Shown in pieces: positions 1-9,513 of a stretch of DNA of 64,000 nucleotides. Location: positions 1 through 64,000 of the forward strand of contig CATLGV010000020.1 in NCBI GenBank assembly GCA_949948735.1, read 5' to 3'. Under the pieces are notes generated by a model. The model was not told the origin of the DNA, did not search any database, and saw nothing but the letters and a program-made list of their open reading frames with translations. This stretch comes from an uncultured Lachnospiraceae bacterium. Lineage in GTDB: Bacteria > Bacillota > Clostridia > Lachnospirales > Lachnospiraceae. Position 1 is the first letter of the stretch, and the number at the start of each line of letters is the position of its first letter. The translations under genes and the position numbers were made by a program.

Positions 1-17
1 GCAGGAACTTTTCTCTT

Positions 18-46
18 ATTATAGCACCAATCTTGTGAAATCACAA
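18..46 (-). promoter_or_regulatory. Leftward sigma-A type promoter with palindrome
   Basis: TTGTGA and TATAAT separated by 17 bases read leftward out of the window, so they would serve a gene beyond the left edge. The -35 box is one arm of a 14-base palindrome (33-46, TTGTGA-AA-TCACAA). The other arm gives the plus strand a TTGTGA box 18 bases ahead of a weak TATCCT (57-62). The hexamers and palindrome are seen directly. A shared operator for divergent promoters is inferred. Confidence 0.5.
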
Positions 47-118
47 TTTATTCTTGTATCCTGCCGCTGATACCGTCTGGATTGGCTTTCCCTTTCTTTT
101 TGTTCCCTTTAATTAGCC

Positions 119-1042
119 ATGAACTGGGGGATACCGGGGGAAATCACACTCAATGACCCTGTGTATGATATTTTCCTTCATGTCGGCATGTGCGGCAATA
201 TGAATTTTCAGGTGTCGGATTCCCGGAAGTTCATGTTAAAGATGGTCGGCTTCCGGGACGCCTTTGATTCGGAGAGCATGGTCTCGAAGTTTAGAGGGAT
301 TATCAAGCAATATGTAAAATCCTATATTTCAAAAATAATGAATGTCGGCAGGGTCAGCTATTTCGACATGAACGAGAATTTATTTGAAGTGTCCGAGGTG
401 GTAAAGGAGCAGCTGGTTCCGCTTTTTCTGGATTACGGAATAGACGTTATCCAGTTTCATATCGAGACCATAACCGTACCGGATGAGGACTTCGAAGCGG
501 TTAAGAAGGCGAAGGAGGCCAGAGCGTCCCGCATGATTCAGGGATATACATGGCAGGAGGAGCAGCAGATGGATATTGCCCGGACCTTTGTGGGCAACGA
601 GGGCGCAATGGGAAATATCAGCGGAGCTGTGGGCGGCTTTATGATGGGTGGAGCGTTTAGCGGCAGTGTGGCGGAATTGGCGCGCAATGCGCTGAGCCCT
701 GAACGGATACCGACCGGAACTCCGCCCAGGGATCTCAGAAACGCGGCAGACCCGATGGACGGCAGAAGCACTAAGGCTTTTGATGTTGCGGGCTTTGTGA
801 ACCATTACGCGGAAAAGGATTCTAACGGGAATCCGGCGGCGGAAGCGGCTGTTCCGGACACGCCGAAAGCGGGTGCCGGTGAGAAATACTGCAGTAATTG
901 CGGCCATATGCTGGCGCCGGGCGCAAAATTCTGCGATGAATGCGGCACAAAGGTTCAGGCCGGCAATGTGTGCGGTAATTGCGGATACGCGTTTACAACG
1001 GATATGAAGTTCTGTCCGGAATGCGGGACAAAGAGAGTATAA
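119..1042 (+). CDS. SPFH-domain protein with two C-terminal zinc ribbons, 5' end apparently missing
   Basis: The first ~150 residues match the distal half of the SPFH/band-7-like domain found in YdjI-type 'virion core' proteins, including the KWGxP-like entry (NWGIPGEI) and the segment ending in KKAKEARASRM. A Gly-rich linker with GAVGGFMMGG follows. Two CxxC...CxxC zinc ribbons lie in the last 50 residues. Family members usually carry about 60-100 more residues upstream. Here the preceding frame is closed by stops at 68-70 and 110-112, and the ATG has no Shine-Dalgarno sequence. The gene is therefore probably 5'-truncated, either by a rearrangement or by an assembly join. It leads a co-directional run of nine genes. 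The family is thought to form membrane-associated oligomers; the role here is unknown. Confidence 0.7.
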   Translation: MNWGIPGEITLNDPVYDIFLHVGMCGNMNFQVSDSRKFMLKMVGFRDAFDSESMVSKFRGIIKQYVKSYISKIMNVGRVSYFDMNENLFEVSEVVKEQLVPLFLDYGIDVIQFHIETITVPDEDFEAVKKAKEARASRMIQGYTWQEEQQMDIARTFVGNEGAMGNISGAVGGFMMGGAFSGSVAELARNALSPERIPTGTPPRDLRNAADPMDGRSTKAFDVAGFVNHYAEKDSNGNPAAEAAVPDTPKAGAGEKYCSNCGHMLAPGAKFCDECGTKVQAGNVCGNCGYAFTTDMKFCPECGTKRV

Positions 1043-1074
1043 ACGAAGTGGTTTCAAGGAGGAGGGTTACAGGG

Positions 1075-1770
1075 ATGGACGGGAAAAAGAAATTTGGTGC
1101 AATGGCTGCGCTTATCTATCTGGTGGTTTTTGCGGCATATAATCTGTTTGTGTTTATGATTTTCAAGAGCTTTAACGCGGTGTTTTGGATTAGCTACGCA
1201 TTTTTGCTGGTGTCGTATCTTATTCATGTTTTTTGCGCGTTTTCGATTGTTAAAAATTTGAATGTAAGAACCGTATTTTTTGGCATTCCGCTGATGTCAT
1301 TTTCAGTTTATTTTGTATGTGCCGAGCTTTTCTGCAGTATGGTGTTTATGATATTCAGGAATCTTGTGAGCGTGAAGCTTGCAATACTGATACAGAGCCT
1401 GCTGCTTTGCGTGTTTATCATTGTTGCGGCTGTCTCCATTATGACAAGGGACGCCGTACTTCATACCAGCGATAAAATAAAAGAAAACGTGAATTTCATC
1501 AAGGGGCTTCATGTGGACGTTGAAATGCTGATGCACAGAAGCACCGATGCCGAAACGACGGGTGCGCTGAAGAAGCTGGCGGAGACAATAAAATATTCGG
1601 ATCCGATGTCCAATAATGCCGTGGCGGCTCAGGAGCAAATGATATTGCAGTATATGGCGGAGCTGAAGGCGGCCTTTGATGCGGGCGATATGGCCAGGTC
1701 CAGAGAACTCTGCGGTAAAACAGAGCTTCTGTTTCTGGAGAGGAATAAGAAGCTGATGATTTCAAAATAA
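1075..1770 (+). CDS. Four-helix membrane protein of unknown function
   Basis: This 231-residue protein starts at an ATG 9 bases after an AAGGAGGAGG site. An upstream in-frame ATG inside the previous gene lacks such a site. Four hydrophobic segments fill about residues 10-130, followed by a ~100-residue charged, helical cytoplasmic tail. I do not recognise the family. The gene lies 32 bases after the zinc-ribbon SPFH gene and 14 bases before the next, so co-transcription is likely. It could be a membrane anchor for the complex encoded by its neighbours; that is inference from context only. Confidence 0.75.
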   Translation: MDGKKKFGAMAALIYLVVFAAYNLFVFMIFKSFNAVFWISYAFLLVSYLIHVFCAFSIVKNLNVRTVFFGIPLMSFSVYFVCAELFCSMVFMIFRNLVSVKLAILIQSLLLCVFIIVAAVSIMTRDAVLHTSDKIKENVNFIKGLHVDVEMLMHRSTDAETTGALKKLAETIKYSDPMSNNAVAAQEQMILQYMAELKAAFDAGDMARSRELCGKTELLFLERNKKLMISK

Positions 1771-1784
1771 GGAGTACACGGGAA

Positions 1785-3785
1785 ATGGCGGTTTTTGTTG
1801 CGAGAAAGTGTGCGTGCGGCGGAAAGCTGGAGTTTGATTCTGCCAAAAAGATATGGATATGTAAATATTGCGGGACTGTGGTCGAAAGAGAGGCTACATT
1901 CGACAAAATTCACGTAGACGGAATAGAGGGCATAAACGACGTTGTCAGACAGACGCTCAAGGACATTGCCAATCAGAGGATGGACAGCGCCGCTGAAAAT
2001 CTTGAGGATTGCGAGCGAAAGGGGCATAAGCATATCGGAACCCTTTTGGCGCAGCTTGGCTACAACCTGGTCAATATTTCCTGCGCCCAATCTCCGGATG
2101 ACGCAAGGGCGAGTCTGGACAGGGTCAAAATATATGCCGAGCGTCTGAAACAGGAATTTCCGGTGATTGCAGAGGATGAGATTAATCTTTATGAGGAGCT
2201 TGGGGAGGATGCGGCAGACATTTACGCAAGCCTGTTCGTGGTGTATGACACCCTGGGAGATTCCGGAAGACTGGACTATATTTCTTCCAGGCTGCGCCCT
2301 GAAAAGGTTTTTTCGATATCTGCAAACAGGACATTATTGAAGGTAGCGCTGAAAAGGAAAGAATATGACGTCGTTGACAAAATCATAAAAAACGTCGGTC
2401 ATGTCGACAGAAAGGCCGCTTTACAGGATATATCGGAGCATTATCCATCCGGCGGGGATAAAATCCGCCTGATGGACGTATTATTTAATGCGGAAACGGC
2501 GGCGGCCCTGTCAAAAAGGTTTTTTGAGAATTATTTCACGACAAGCAGGGATTCGGCGGATGTAAAAGCCGGGATGGTTCGTCTGTTGAATACGACAGAT
2601 ATACATATCAACGCGGCGGTAGTAGTCAAAAATACCCGGGAGGAGCTCGCCGGCTATGAGGACGCCCGGAATTTATTCAACGCGGTCTATGGCATTAAGC
2701 TCAGCGATCAGGAAACCGAGGCGCTGTTTACGTTTTGCCTGACGGAGAATAAAAGCTATGAGCTGCAAAACGCGTTTTTGGATACGCTGATCGAAAACGA
2801 TGTCTTTGTAGCCCTGAATGCGGGAGCCGTGATTTCATTTCTGGACAGCCCGGCGCCTGCGGGAGAAGAGCAGGCAAAGCCTCTGCGGAAGCTGCTTGGC
2901 TTTCATTTGGACGCCAGAGCATTGGACGCTGTCTACAATTATTACTTAAATAATAATACGGATGACGCGCAGACGAGAAAAAATATCATCGATGTATTGC
3001 TGGTGCCGGGGGCGCCCATATCGACGGGAACCGTAGAAAACTACGTGGTGAAAACGGGGACGGATGCGGACAGCAAGCCGGCGGTTGTAGAGAAAATATT
3101 TGCGACAGGCATTCATAAGGCCTATGTAGGGGATCTGCTGTCGGATTATCTGCTGCATTCCTCCGATTCGGAGGAGGTACGGCGTACAATATTCGAGTAT
3201 TTGACGCAAGAGGGCTTTAAGGTAGATTCCAATGTATTCACGCAATATGTGGCGGATTCGGCGGATGACGCCGGCACAAAGCTTGAACGGGCGAGACAGC
3301 TTGTCCAAAACGGTACGCAAATCAGGGCGGATGCCGTGGATGCGTACATTCAATCGCTCAGACAGCCGGAAGCGTTTTCCGAAGAGCTGCTTGAGCTTCT
3401 GACCGCGCATAATTGTCGAATCGGCACGCAGGCATACGCAAAGTATTTGCTGATGTGCGACGATACGGATAAGGTGCGGCACAGCGGGAAGCTGCTCGAG
3501 GCCCTGGACGGGGAGATCACTGCACCGGATATAAGCATTGACCATAACGGGAACAGCATCTCCTGTAATGTATTTCAGGCGTATGTCCTGAATACCAAAG
3601 ACAGCCTTGAGACCGCGGCTGCAGTGGCAGAGCAGTTTGGCGCGCTGCGAATCAAGCTGAACACGGATATGGTTTCAAACAAGACGGCTTTAAAATTCAA
3701 GAAGTATGTGGGAGAGAATAAGGACGCGCTTTCTCCGGTGGCGTTACAGCTGTGTGAGCAAAACAGGATGTTCTCGCTGTTTTAG
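1785..3785 (+). CDS. Zinc-ribbon protein with long helical-repeat region
   Basis: The 666-residue product begins with a short zinc ribbon (C9xC11 ... C26xxC29), of the TFIIB/DUF-type seen in many Firmicute membrane-stress proteins. The remainder is predicted by eye to be almost entirely alpha-helical, with loosely repeating units of 30-40 residues resembling HEAT or TPR-like solenoids. There is no membrane segment and no nucleotide-binding motif. The start has a GGAG site (AAGGAGTACACGGGAA). The protein is probably a cytosolic scaffold. The shared zinc-ribbon theme with the first gene of the run supports a functional link. Family not recognised. Confidence 0.75.
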   Translation: MAVFVARKCACGGKLEFDSAKKIWICKYCGTVVEREATFDKIHVDGIEGINDVVRQTLKDIANQRMDSAAENLEDCERKGHKHIGTLLAQLGYNLVNISCAQSPDDARASLDRVKIYAERLKQEFPVIAEDEINLYEELGEDAADIYASLFVVYDTLGDSGRLDYISSRLRPEKVFSISANRTLLKVALKRKEYDVVDKIIKNVGHVDRKAALQDISEHYPSGGDKIRLMDVLFNAETAAALSKRFFENYFTTSRDSADVKAGMVRLLNTTDIHINAAVVVKNTREELAGYEDARNLFNAVYGIKLSDQETEALFTFCLTENKSYELQNAFLDTLIENDVFVALNAGAVISFLDSPAPAGEEQAKPLRKLLGFHLDARALDAVYNYYLNNNTDDAQTRKNIIDVLLVPGAPISTGTVENYVVKTGTDADSKPAVVEKIFATGIHKAYVGDLLSDYLLHSSDSEEVRRTIFEYLTQEGFKVDSNVFTQYVADSADDAGTKLERARQLVQNGTQIRADAVDAYIQSLRQPEAFSEELLELLTAHNCRIGTQAYAKYLLMCDDTDKVRHSGKLLEALDGEITAPDISIDHNGNSISCNVFQAYVLNTKDSLETAAAVAEQFGALRIKLNTDMVSNKTALKFKKYVGENKDALSPVALQLCEQNRMFSLF

Positions 3786-3836
3786 CTTTCGGCGCCGTGA
3801 AAGCAGGCAGGAAAGCACAATAAAGGAGGGAAAGGG

Positions 3837-5588
3837 ATGACCGCTGAGCAGGCAGCAGAAGAAGCAGAAGCCATACGGCTTAGAGCCGAGATCAACAGAC
3901 TTGAGGCGCAGATTGAGCGGGCGTGCGCAGAGAATCAGAAGCTGCAGGAGGAGCTGAATACGCTTGTACAGAATATTTATGTACTGGCAGACAACGCAAA
4001 AGTCATGGACGCACAGGTCAATAAAGCCATGAGCGGTGTAAAGAACCGTATCACAGAGGCAGACGTAAGCGTAACGGAGCTGTTTGCCCTGATTGAAGAG
4101 GTTACAGGCGCGTATTTTACATTTAAAAACCTGAGCACCGCATCTAAGAATGTCACGCAGCTTTGCGATGAATATTTTACCAGATTTAAGTTCTTCAACG
4201 AGCTGAGACGAATCACGCTGGGATATGTAATAGGCCTGGACAGACATGTCTGCTCTGACGAGTCCATGCGTAAAAGAGTGGAAGCGGTATATCTGCAAAA
4301 TACAGAGTATTGGCTTGCATACGCTGCAATGGCGGTGATGCTTTGGGCCAGTGACGAGGAGGAAGCGGCAAAGAGGGCAATGTCTAAGGCATTGACCATG
4401 GATTATTATAGCTGTTCGCTTTTTTTCTTATTGATCAATCTGAGATTTACAAGAATTGACGCCGCTAAAAAATGGTATCTCTCCTATCTTGACAGGGTTG
4501 ATACGGAAAATCTTGGCGATGAATGGAGATATTTGCTCCAGGCATATTTGTCGGGCGTGTTTGGCGTTGATCAGAAATTTAATACATTGGTGCATCAGCA
4601 TCTGACGGATATGCTCGAACAAATGGAGAGCATGCATCCTGATTACGGCAGTAAGGTTGCGGAGAGGACGCTGGACTACACCGGGTCGTATATACATATA
4701 ACCGAAAACGAGTTTGAGACGCTGCGAAGAAATTCACCGGAATATGCGGATATAAAGGCAACGCTTTCCGCAGCGGAAAAAAATGAGGTGCTTGCCGTCT
4801 ACTTCAGGAAAATTCTTGAGACCGATAACAAAACAGAGACGGATATGTTTCAGCGCATTGAAAATATATTATACGACCTGATCAATGCATACGACAAGGA
4901 AGAGCTGAAGGTTATCAAGAACAAGAGATACAACGAGATGATTATCAAGGCCAGGGGGGACTTAGGCCAGGCGCAGCGCTATTACAATGTTGAGTTTCCC
5001 GATACCGCCAAAGCACAGGCGTTGGACGATTTGCTGTATGAGTGGGCGTTTGAGGAGGACTTGTCTCAGGTGGACATCACGGTAAAGAGATTTGCGCTTT
5101 GTTATCTGAAAAAGTGGATTGTGAAGGGATTTTCCGCATACCGGGAGGCGTATGGGAAAACGGAGAAGGACAAATACAAAATCGCAATCGACGGCTGGGA
5201 GAGGGAATGCGACGAAAACTCTTATAAAGAAGCCGAGGAGGAGCTCAGAAGGCATTATAACCGGAACCGTTTTTTTGACACGGTCAAGGACAAATATGCG
5301 ATGATTTTCATCGGAATGATTGCAGCGGCCCTGGTCCTGCTGGCGGTTACGGCATTCAGCTTCAACAGGATATCGTTGGTTACCGGTATTTTGTCAGGGG
5401 TAGTGGGCGGCTTTCTGCTCTGGAGAAGGGTATCGGATTTGCAGGCGGTATTGCGGACGCGGAGGGAGCGCGGCTGTATGCTGTTGAAGAAAGCGCTGGA
5501 GGAGCTGAGAGCATGGCGGGCGCTGTATAAGGCTGAGGACGCCAAAAACGAGGCGCTTGTAAAGGTCTTTGACGGCATAGAAATCTAA
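3837..5588 (+). CDS. Coiled-coil protein with C-terminal membrane hairpin (paralog A)
   Basis: This is the first of three paralogs in the run. Residues 1-60 form a charged coiled coil. A helical core follows with the shared signature YWLAYA...W (about 156-170) and NLRF.R..AAKKW (about 201-214). Near residues 485-530 are two adjacent hydrophobic helices (FIGMIAAALVLLAV and TGILSGVVGGFLLW), then a short coiled tail. No P-loop, protease or nuclease motif is visible. The start follows a strong AGGAGGG site. The layout suggests a membrane-anchored scaffold with both long ends in the cytosol. Function unknown; the paralogy is directly visible. Confidence 0.78.
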   Translation: MTAEQAAEEAEAIRLRAEINRLEAQIERACAENQKLQEELNTLVQNIYVLADNAKVMDAQVNKAMSGVKNRITEADVSVTELFALIEEVTGAYFTFKNLSTASKNVTQLCDEYFTRFKFFNELRRITLGYVIGLDRHVCSDESMRKRVEAVYLQNTEYWLAYAAMAVMLWASDEEEAAKRAMSKALTMDYYSCSLFFLLINLRFTRIDAAKKWYLSYLDRVDTENLGDEWRYLLQAYLSGVFGVDQKFNTLVHQHLTDMLEQMESMHPDYGSKVAERTLDYTGSYIHITENEFETLRRNSPEYADIKATLSAAEKNEVLAVYFRKILETDNKTETDMFQRIENILYDLINAYDKEELKVIKNKRYNEMIIKARGDLGQAQRYYNVEFPDTAKAQALDDLLYEWAFEEDLSQVDITVKRFALCYLKKWIVKGFSAYREAYGKTEKDKYKIAIDGWERECDENSYKEAEEELRRHYNRNRFFDTVKDKYAMIFIGMIAAALVLLAVTAFSFNRISLVTGILSGVVGGFLLWRRVSDLQAVLRTRRERGCMLLKKALEELRAWRALYKAEDAKNEALVKVFDGIEI

Positions 5589-5604
5589 CGGAGGAGAAAG
5601 GGAA

Positions 5605-7209
5605 ATGGCGGGCTTATCATACAATGCGGTCAATAATCTCAATGAAACAATTGATTCGTTCAAATCAAAGGTGGATGTGAAAATCGATTCCGTAAATACA
5701 TCTACGGCGAGCATTCAACAGATTACGGATAAGATTTACGATAATATCAGCAAATTGCAGCAGGATATGATTCAAAATGAGGAGAAGCAGTTAGCGCACG
5801 AGAACGTTCTTCGAATTGACCAGATATTGAAGGAGCAGTTTGGCGATCACGAGAGAATCAGAAAAACCGTAATAGGGATTGTGAAGGATTTCGATATAAA
5901 TCTGGTCAGAAACAACACTATTCAGGAAATATCGGAAGAGCTGTGGATAACAAGCTCAAGGTATTGGCTTTCCTATGCGCTGCTGGCCATTACTGCGTGG
6001 ATAAACAATTATCAGGAGGTGGCAGCCAACGCGCTTTCGGAGTGCGTTCGACGCGACCCGGTGAAGGCATCCCTGTTCTTCTGCCTGTTTAACCTGCGCT
6101 TTGGCAGAAACAGCGCTGCGAAAAAATGGTTTTTTGAATACCTCAAAACACTGGATCCGACTCAAATGCACCAGGAATCGGCAATTCTGCTGCAGGCGTA
6201 TTTAAACGGCCTCTTTGGAACGGACAAGGAGCTTGAAAATGATGTCAACAGGGTAATCCGGGGATGGCTTTCGGCGCTCGACGAGCAGCAGGATACCGGA
6301 AAGGAGCTGACAGAGGCTTATCGGAAATATATAGAGCTGCTACCGCCCGCAAAGCAATGTACCTATACCGCGCTGTCAGAGTCCTGCTCGAATTATGACG
6401 CGATTCGGCAGTCCTATGAGAACGTTTCCAAATATGAGAAGCTGATAGCCGGGATAGAGGCGCTGGATGTTGAGCTGGAAGAGCAGACAGAGGCAAATTA
6501 TAAGAGCCGCATAAACGCCATCCTGATAAATCTGATCTCCAATTATGATTCGGAGGAGCTTGATTTAAAGAATCAAAGGCTTTATTTTGGTTTGATTATA
6601 GATAACAACGGACAGGTGAACGCCGCTCAGGCGCAGTACGAGGAATATCAAAACATTCAAAGCGAGAGCTTTAATATCGGAAAACAGATGGTCAAATGGG
6701 CGGTGTACGACGATGCCGGCCAGACGGATATCCATGTTAAAAAATTCGGACTGCAGAATACGAAGGAATGGTTCAGGGAGGCGGTTGAAAATTGGGCGCG
6801 GATGCTTCAGGAGACGCTGCCGCTTGACTTTCCGATTGCAATCGACGTATGGTCGGGAATATCGAACGGGGAGGATCAAAACGAGCAGGTGAAAAGCTTA
6901 AAGGAGCATTTTGAGCATAATAAGTTTCAGCTTAAGTATGTTAATACGCCCAATATAGCTGCGGCGATCGTTTTGCTGCTCTCGGTCGGACTGGCCTTTG
7001 TAACGCCGTTTTCCCTGGCTGCGACTGTGCTGGCGCTGGGCTTTTTGGTATTCCGGATAATAAGAGCCAACAGGGAATTTGCGGTACGTGTTGAAAACGC
7101 GGTTGGGCAGCTCAATTCCTGTATGACAGAGCTGGCTGATTTTAAGCAGTTCTATACGGATGAGAAGGATAAAAAGAATCAGGTGCAAAGCAGGCTTGAG
7201 TATCTGTAA
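5605..7209 (+). CDS. Coiled-coil protein with C-terminal membrane hairpin (paralog B)
   Basis: At 534 residues this is the shortest paralog. It starts 16 bases after paralog A with a GGAGGAGAAAGGG site. The signature recurs as SRYWLSYALLAITAW (about 117-131) and NLRFGRNSAAKKW (about 162-174). Two hydrophobic helices (IAAAIVLLLSVGLAF and AATVLALGFLVF) lie near residues 450-487, followed by a ~45-residue coiled tail. The divergence between A, B and C, with retention of the core signature and membrane hairpin, suggests subunits of one hetero-oligomer rather than recent duplicates. Function unknown. Confidence 0.78.
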   Translation: MAGLSYNAVNNLNETIDSFKSKVDVKIDSVNTSTASIQQITDKIYDNISKLQQDMIQNEEKQLAHENVLRIDQILKEQFGDHERIRKTVIGIVKDFDINLVRNNTIQEISEELWITSSRYWLSYALLAITAWINNYQEVAANALSECVRRDPVKASLFFCLFNLRFGRNSAAKKWFFEYLKTLDPTQMHQESAILLQAYLNGLFGTDKELENDVNRVIRGWLSALDEQQDTGKELTEAYRKYIELLPPAKQCTYTALSESCSNYDAIRQSYENVSKYEKLIAGIEALDVELEEQTEANYKSRINAILINLISNYDSEELDLKNQRLYFGLIIDNNGQVNAAQAQYEEYQNIQSESFNIGKQMVKWAVYDDAGQTDIHVKKFGLQNTKEWFREAVENWARMLQETLPLDFPIAIDVWSGISNGEDQNEQVKSLKEHFEHNKFQLKYVNTPNIAAAIVLLLSVGLAFVTPFSLAATVLALGFLVFRIIRANREFAVRVENAVGQLNSCMTELADFKQFYTDEKDKKNQVQSRLEYL

Positions 7210-7294
7210 ATGATTTCACAAACTCGTTAATGCGTATAGCCTCGGCAAAGCTGAGCGATTAAAGCAAATTATATATTGCGGAAATGGAGAAAAA

Positions 7295-7465
7295 ATGGAA
7301 GAAAACAGCGGAATGGGATTGGGAGAGCTTCTGGAGCAGAGGATTCAGGAGAATTTTGGCTCTTCGGATACGGATACATACGACGTTTCGAACGAGCGTC
7401 TTAAAGAAATGAACAAGAAGCTGCCGGAGTGGAGCCTGGAGCCGCCCTTTAGCTACTTGAAGTGA
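7295..7465 (+). CDS. Small acidic protein, 56 residues
   Basis: A short open frame begins at an ATG 5 bases after a GGAGA site and ends at a TGA overlapping the GTG start of the next gene (AAGTGATT). The product begins MEENSGMGLGELLEQR and is acidic and soluble, ending in EPPFSYLK. The overlap implies translational coupling. The position inside the run, between paralog B and the 172-residue protein, supports it as a real gene although it is short. No family recognised; it may be an adaptor peptide. Confidence 0.5.
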   Translation: MEENSGMGLGELLEQRIQENFGSSDTDTYDVSNERLKEMNKKLPEWSLEPPFSYLK

Positions 7466-7980
7466 TTGCCATGAGCAGGACAAGAACAATCGCATATACC
7501 GAATGGCTCAAATATGTCAGGGCTTCATATGAAAAAGGAAGGCGCTGCAGTGAATTTAAAGAGCTGCAGTGCGTGTCCCCGCTGCTTTCGGGGGCGGAAT
7601 ATGAGAATTATGTTCAGAATGAACTGGCAAGGCTGGAAACGCGGCTTATAAAAGCGGCGCTGAAGGATTTCCAGGCTTTGGTAAACAGGAGCCTTGAGGA
7701 AGCGGATATTTATATCCTTGAGAGAGGAATAAGGCAGCTTAAGGAAAGCGTCGATGCCTGCGTCTTTTTCGACGGCATGGAGGGCTGTTCCGCAGAGATG
7801 AAGAATAGCTTAAAGGAGAGCATCCGCCGTAATTTTATTCTGTTTACGGAGGAATTTGCCAGGTACATAAAAGGGCTCACGGAGTCTGAACGCGGTCCCT
7901 ATGTGGATGAGGTTATTTATACATATAAAAAGGCAAAGATAAAAAATTTTATTCTGGAGCGCACATATTGTGAAAAATAA
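7462..7980 (+). CDS. Small helical protein of unknown function
   Basis: The product has 172 residues from the GTG that overlaps the preceding stop, or 169 from the ATG at 7471; neither has a strong ribosome binding site, which fits coupling to the 56-residue frame. The sequence is mixed-charge and helical throughout, with no membrane segment, signal peptide or metal-binding motif. It immediately precedes the AAA+ ATPase gene. A partner or substrate adaptor of that ATPase is a plausible guess from position only. Confidence 0.65.
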   Translation: MIAMSRTRTIAYTEWLKYVRASYEKGRRCSEFKELQCVSPLLSGAEYENYVQNELARLETRLIKAALKDFQALVNRSLEEADIYILERGIRQLKESVDACVFFDGMEGCSAEMKNSLKESIRRNFILFTEEFARYIKGLTESERGPYVDEVIYTYKKAKIKNFILERTYCEK

Positions 7981-8013
7981 TGATTTTGCGGGGCGTCCGG
8001 CGTGGGGGATTCT

Positions 8014-9513
8014 ATGAGTAATTTTGTTCAGGTCAAAAGAGAAATAATCAATTATGTATATGCAAGGACGCCGTTGATAATCGTGAATACGAACGAGCGG
8101 GAGCGGGTGGAACGGATTCTGAACGAGATTGCGGATGAAGTACAGGCAGGCTTCTTATACTATACCGACGCGAAGCAGGTGCGGTATATCGGCGCCAAGG
8201 GAGAGGGGCTGGATACGGATGATGACCCGTTAGGCTTTTTCATGGGAAAGATCAAAAAGCAAAGAGGGCTCAATATTGTATTAGGAGACGTGAGAAGAGC
8301 TTCCGACGACAATGCATACGCCAGAGAATTAATGAATATACTTTATATGGCGAAAGAAAATAATGCAGTGGTCCTTCTTATAACTGCCGACAGCATCTGG
8401 CCGCGTATTTCGGATTTTGGGATGACTGTCACGCTGGATGTGCCCGATACATCGGAGCGGATTGCGCAGATACAAAGCTTTATCAAAACCTATGGCGGCC
8501 GTTTCCGGATTGAGTGGGACGGCGACGACATCGTTCATGCGGCGGCCGTTTTGAGGGGATTTACCGAGATTCAGATTGAAAACATATTGTCCGCGGAGAT
8601 TATCGGGAGCAAGGGCTTACTCAAAGAAAATATACAGAACATCTCGGCGCAGAAGCGCAAGATCTATCCGAAGGTGGGGACAGTCCAATACATTGAGCCG
8701 TATAAGGCCTGTAATATCTCGGGGATGGACAACCTCAAGGAATGGCTTGACGAAAAGAAAAAAGTGTTTTTCATGCCGGAGGAGGCATTAAAAGAATATG
8801 ATTTGAAAGCGCCCAAGGGAATCTTACTGGTGGGGGTGCCGGGGTGCGGGAAATCCCTTACGGCCAAGCTTGTCTCGCAGGAGTGGAATCTGCCCCTGTT
8901 CCGCTTCGATATCGGATCCGTTTTTGACAAATGGGTGGGAGAGAGCGAAAAGCGGATGCGGGAGGCGCTGCAGTTCGTCGAAAACGTTTCGCCGTGCGTG
9001 CTGTGGATTGATGAAATAGAAAAGGTATTGGCAACGTCTGAAGCGGGCAACGAGACCGGGAAAAGAGTGCTGGGGGAATTTCTGTTCTGGATTCAGGAAT
9101 CCACAAACAAGGTTTTTATGGTCGCAACTGCCAATAATGTGAAAGTGCTTCCGTATGAGCTGTATCGGAAGGGCAGATTCACAGAGGTCTTTTATGCCGG
9201 ACTGCCTGCCGCGGAGGAGAGAAGGAGAACGCTGCAGTACTATATAAAGGTATCGTTGAAAAAAGAGCTTTCGCCGGAAATAATTGACAGACTTGTCGTT
9301 TTGACAGACGGATATTCTTATTCCGATATAGAAACCGCAGTGAAAGAGGTGGCGCAAAAGGTGATTATACATAAGGACGCCATGTCAACGGATATGCTGA
9401 CGGCTGCGATCAAATCAATGATTCCGATTTCGCGAATCAATCCGGAGCTGGTGCAGGAGATTGACAGGTGGGGAAAAGAGAGAGCGGTGAATGTATCAAG
9501 GGAGGTGTGCTGA
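8014..9513 (+). CDS. Ycf46-like AAA+ ATPase
   Basis: The chosen ATG (499 residues) follows a GTGGGGGA site; a GTG 12 bases upstream is possible. The N-terminal ~200 residues match the Ycf46-type domain (ARTPLIIVNTNERERV), followed by a single AAA+ module. Walker A is GVPGCGKS at about 274-281 and Walker B is LWIDEIEK near 330-337. A GRF arginine-containing segment and a C-terminal helical lid follow. Related proteins occur in cyanobacteria, plastids and scattered bacteria; their mechanism is poorly known, but the fold implies remodelling of protein complexes. This is the only gene of the run with a clear energy-coupling motif. Confidence 0.88.
   Translation: MSNFVQVKREIINYVYARTPLIIVNTNERERVERILNEIADEVQAGFLYYTDAKQVRYIGAKGEGLDTDDDPLGFFMGKIKKQRGLNIVLGDVRRASDDNAYARELMNILYMAKENNAVVLLITADSIWPRISDFGMTVTLDVPDTSERIAQIQSFIKTYGGRFRIEWDGDDIVHAAAVLRGFTEIQIENILSAEIIGSKGLLKENIQNISAQKRKIYPKVGTVQYIEPYKACNISGMDNLKEWLDEKKKVFFMPEEALKEYDLKAPKGILLVGVPGCGKSLTAKLVSQEWNLPLFRFDIGSVFDKWVGESEKRMREALQFVENVSPCVLWIDEIEKVLATSEAGNETGKRVLGEFLFWIQESTNKVFMVATANNVKVLPYELYRKGRFTEVFYAGLPAAEERRRTLQYYIKVSLKKELSPEIIDRLVVLTDGYSYSDIETAVKEVAQKVIIHKDAMSTDMLTAAIKSMIPISRINPELVQEIDRWGKERAVNVSREVC

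Noticed and set aside
380-1057. A 225-codon open frame on the minus strand opposite the SPFH gene
   Set aside because: It lies fully within a plus-strand gene with clear zinc-ribbon motifs, lacks a ribosome site and gives Arg/His-rich, family-free sequence.
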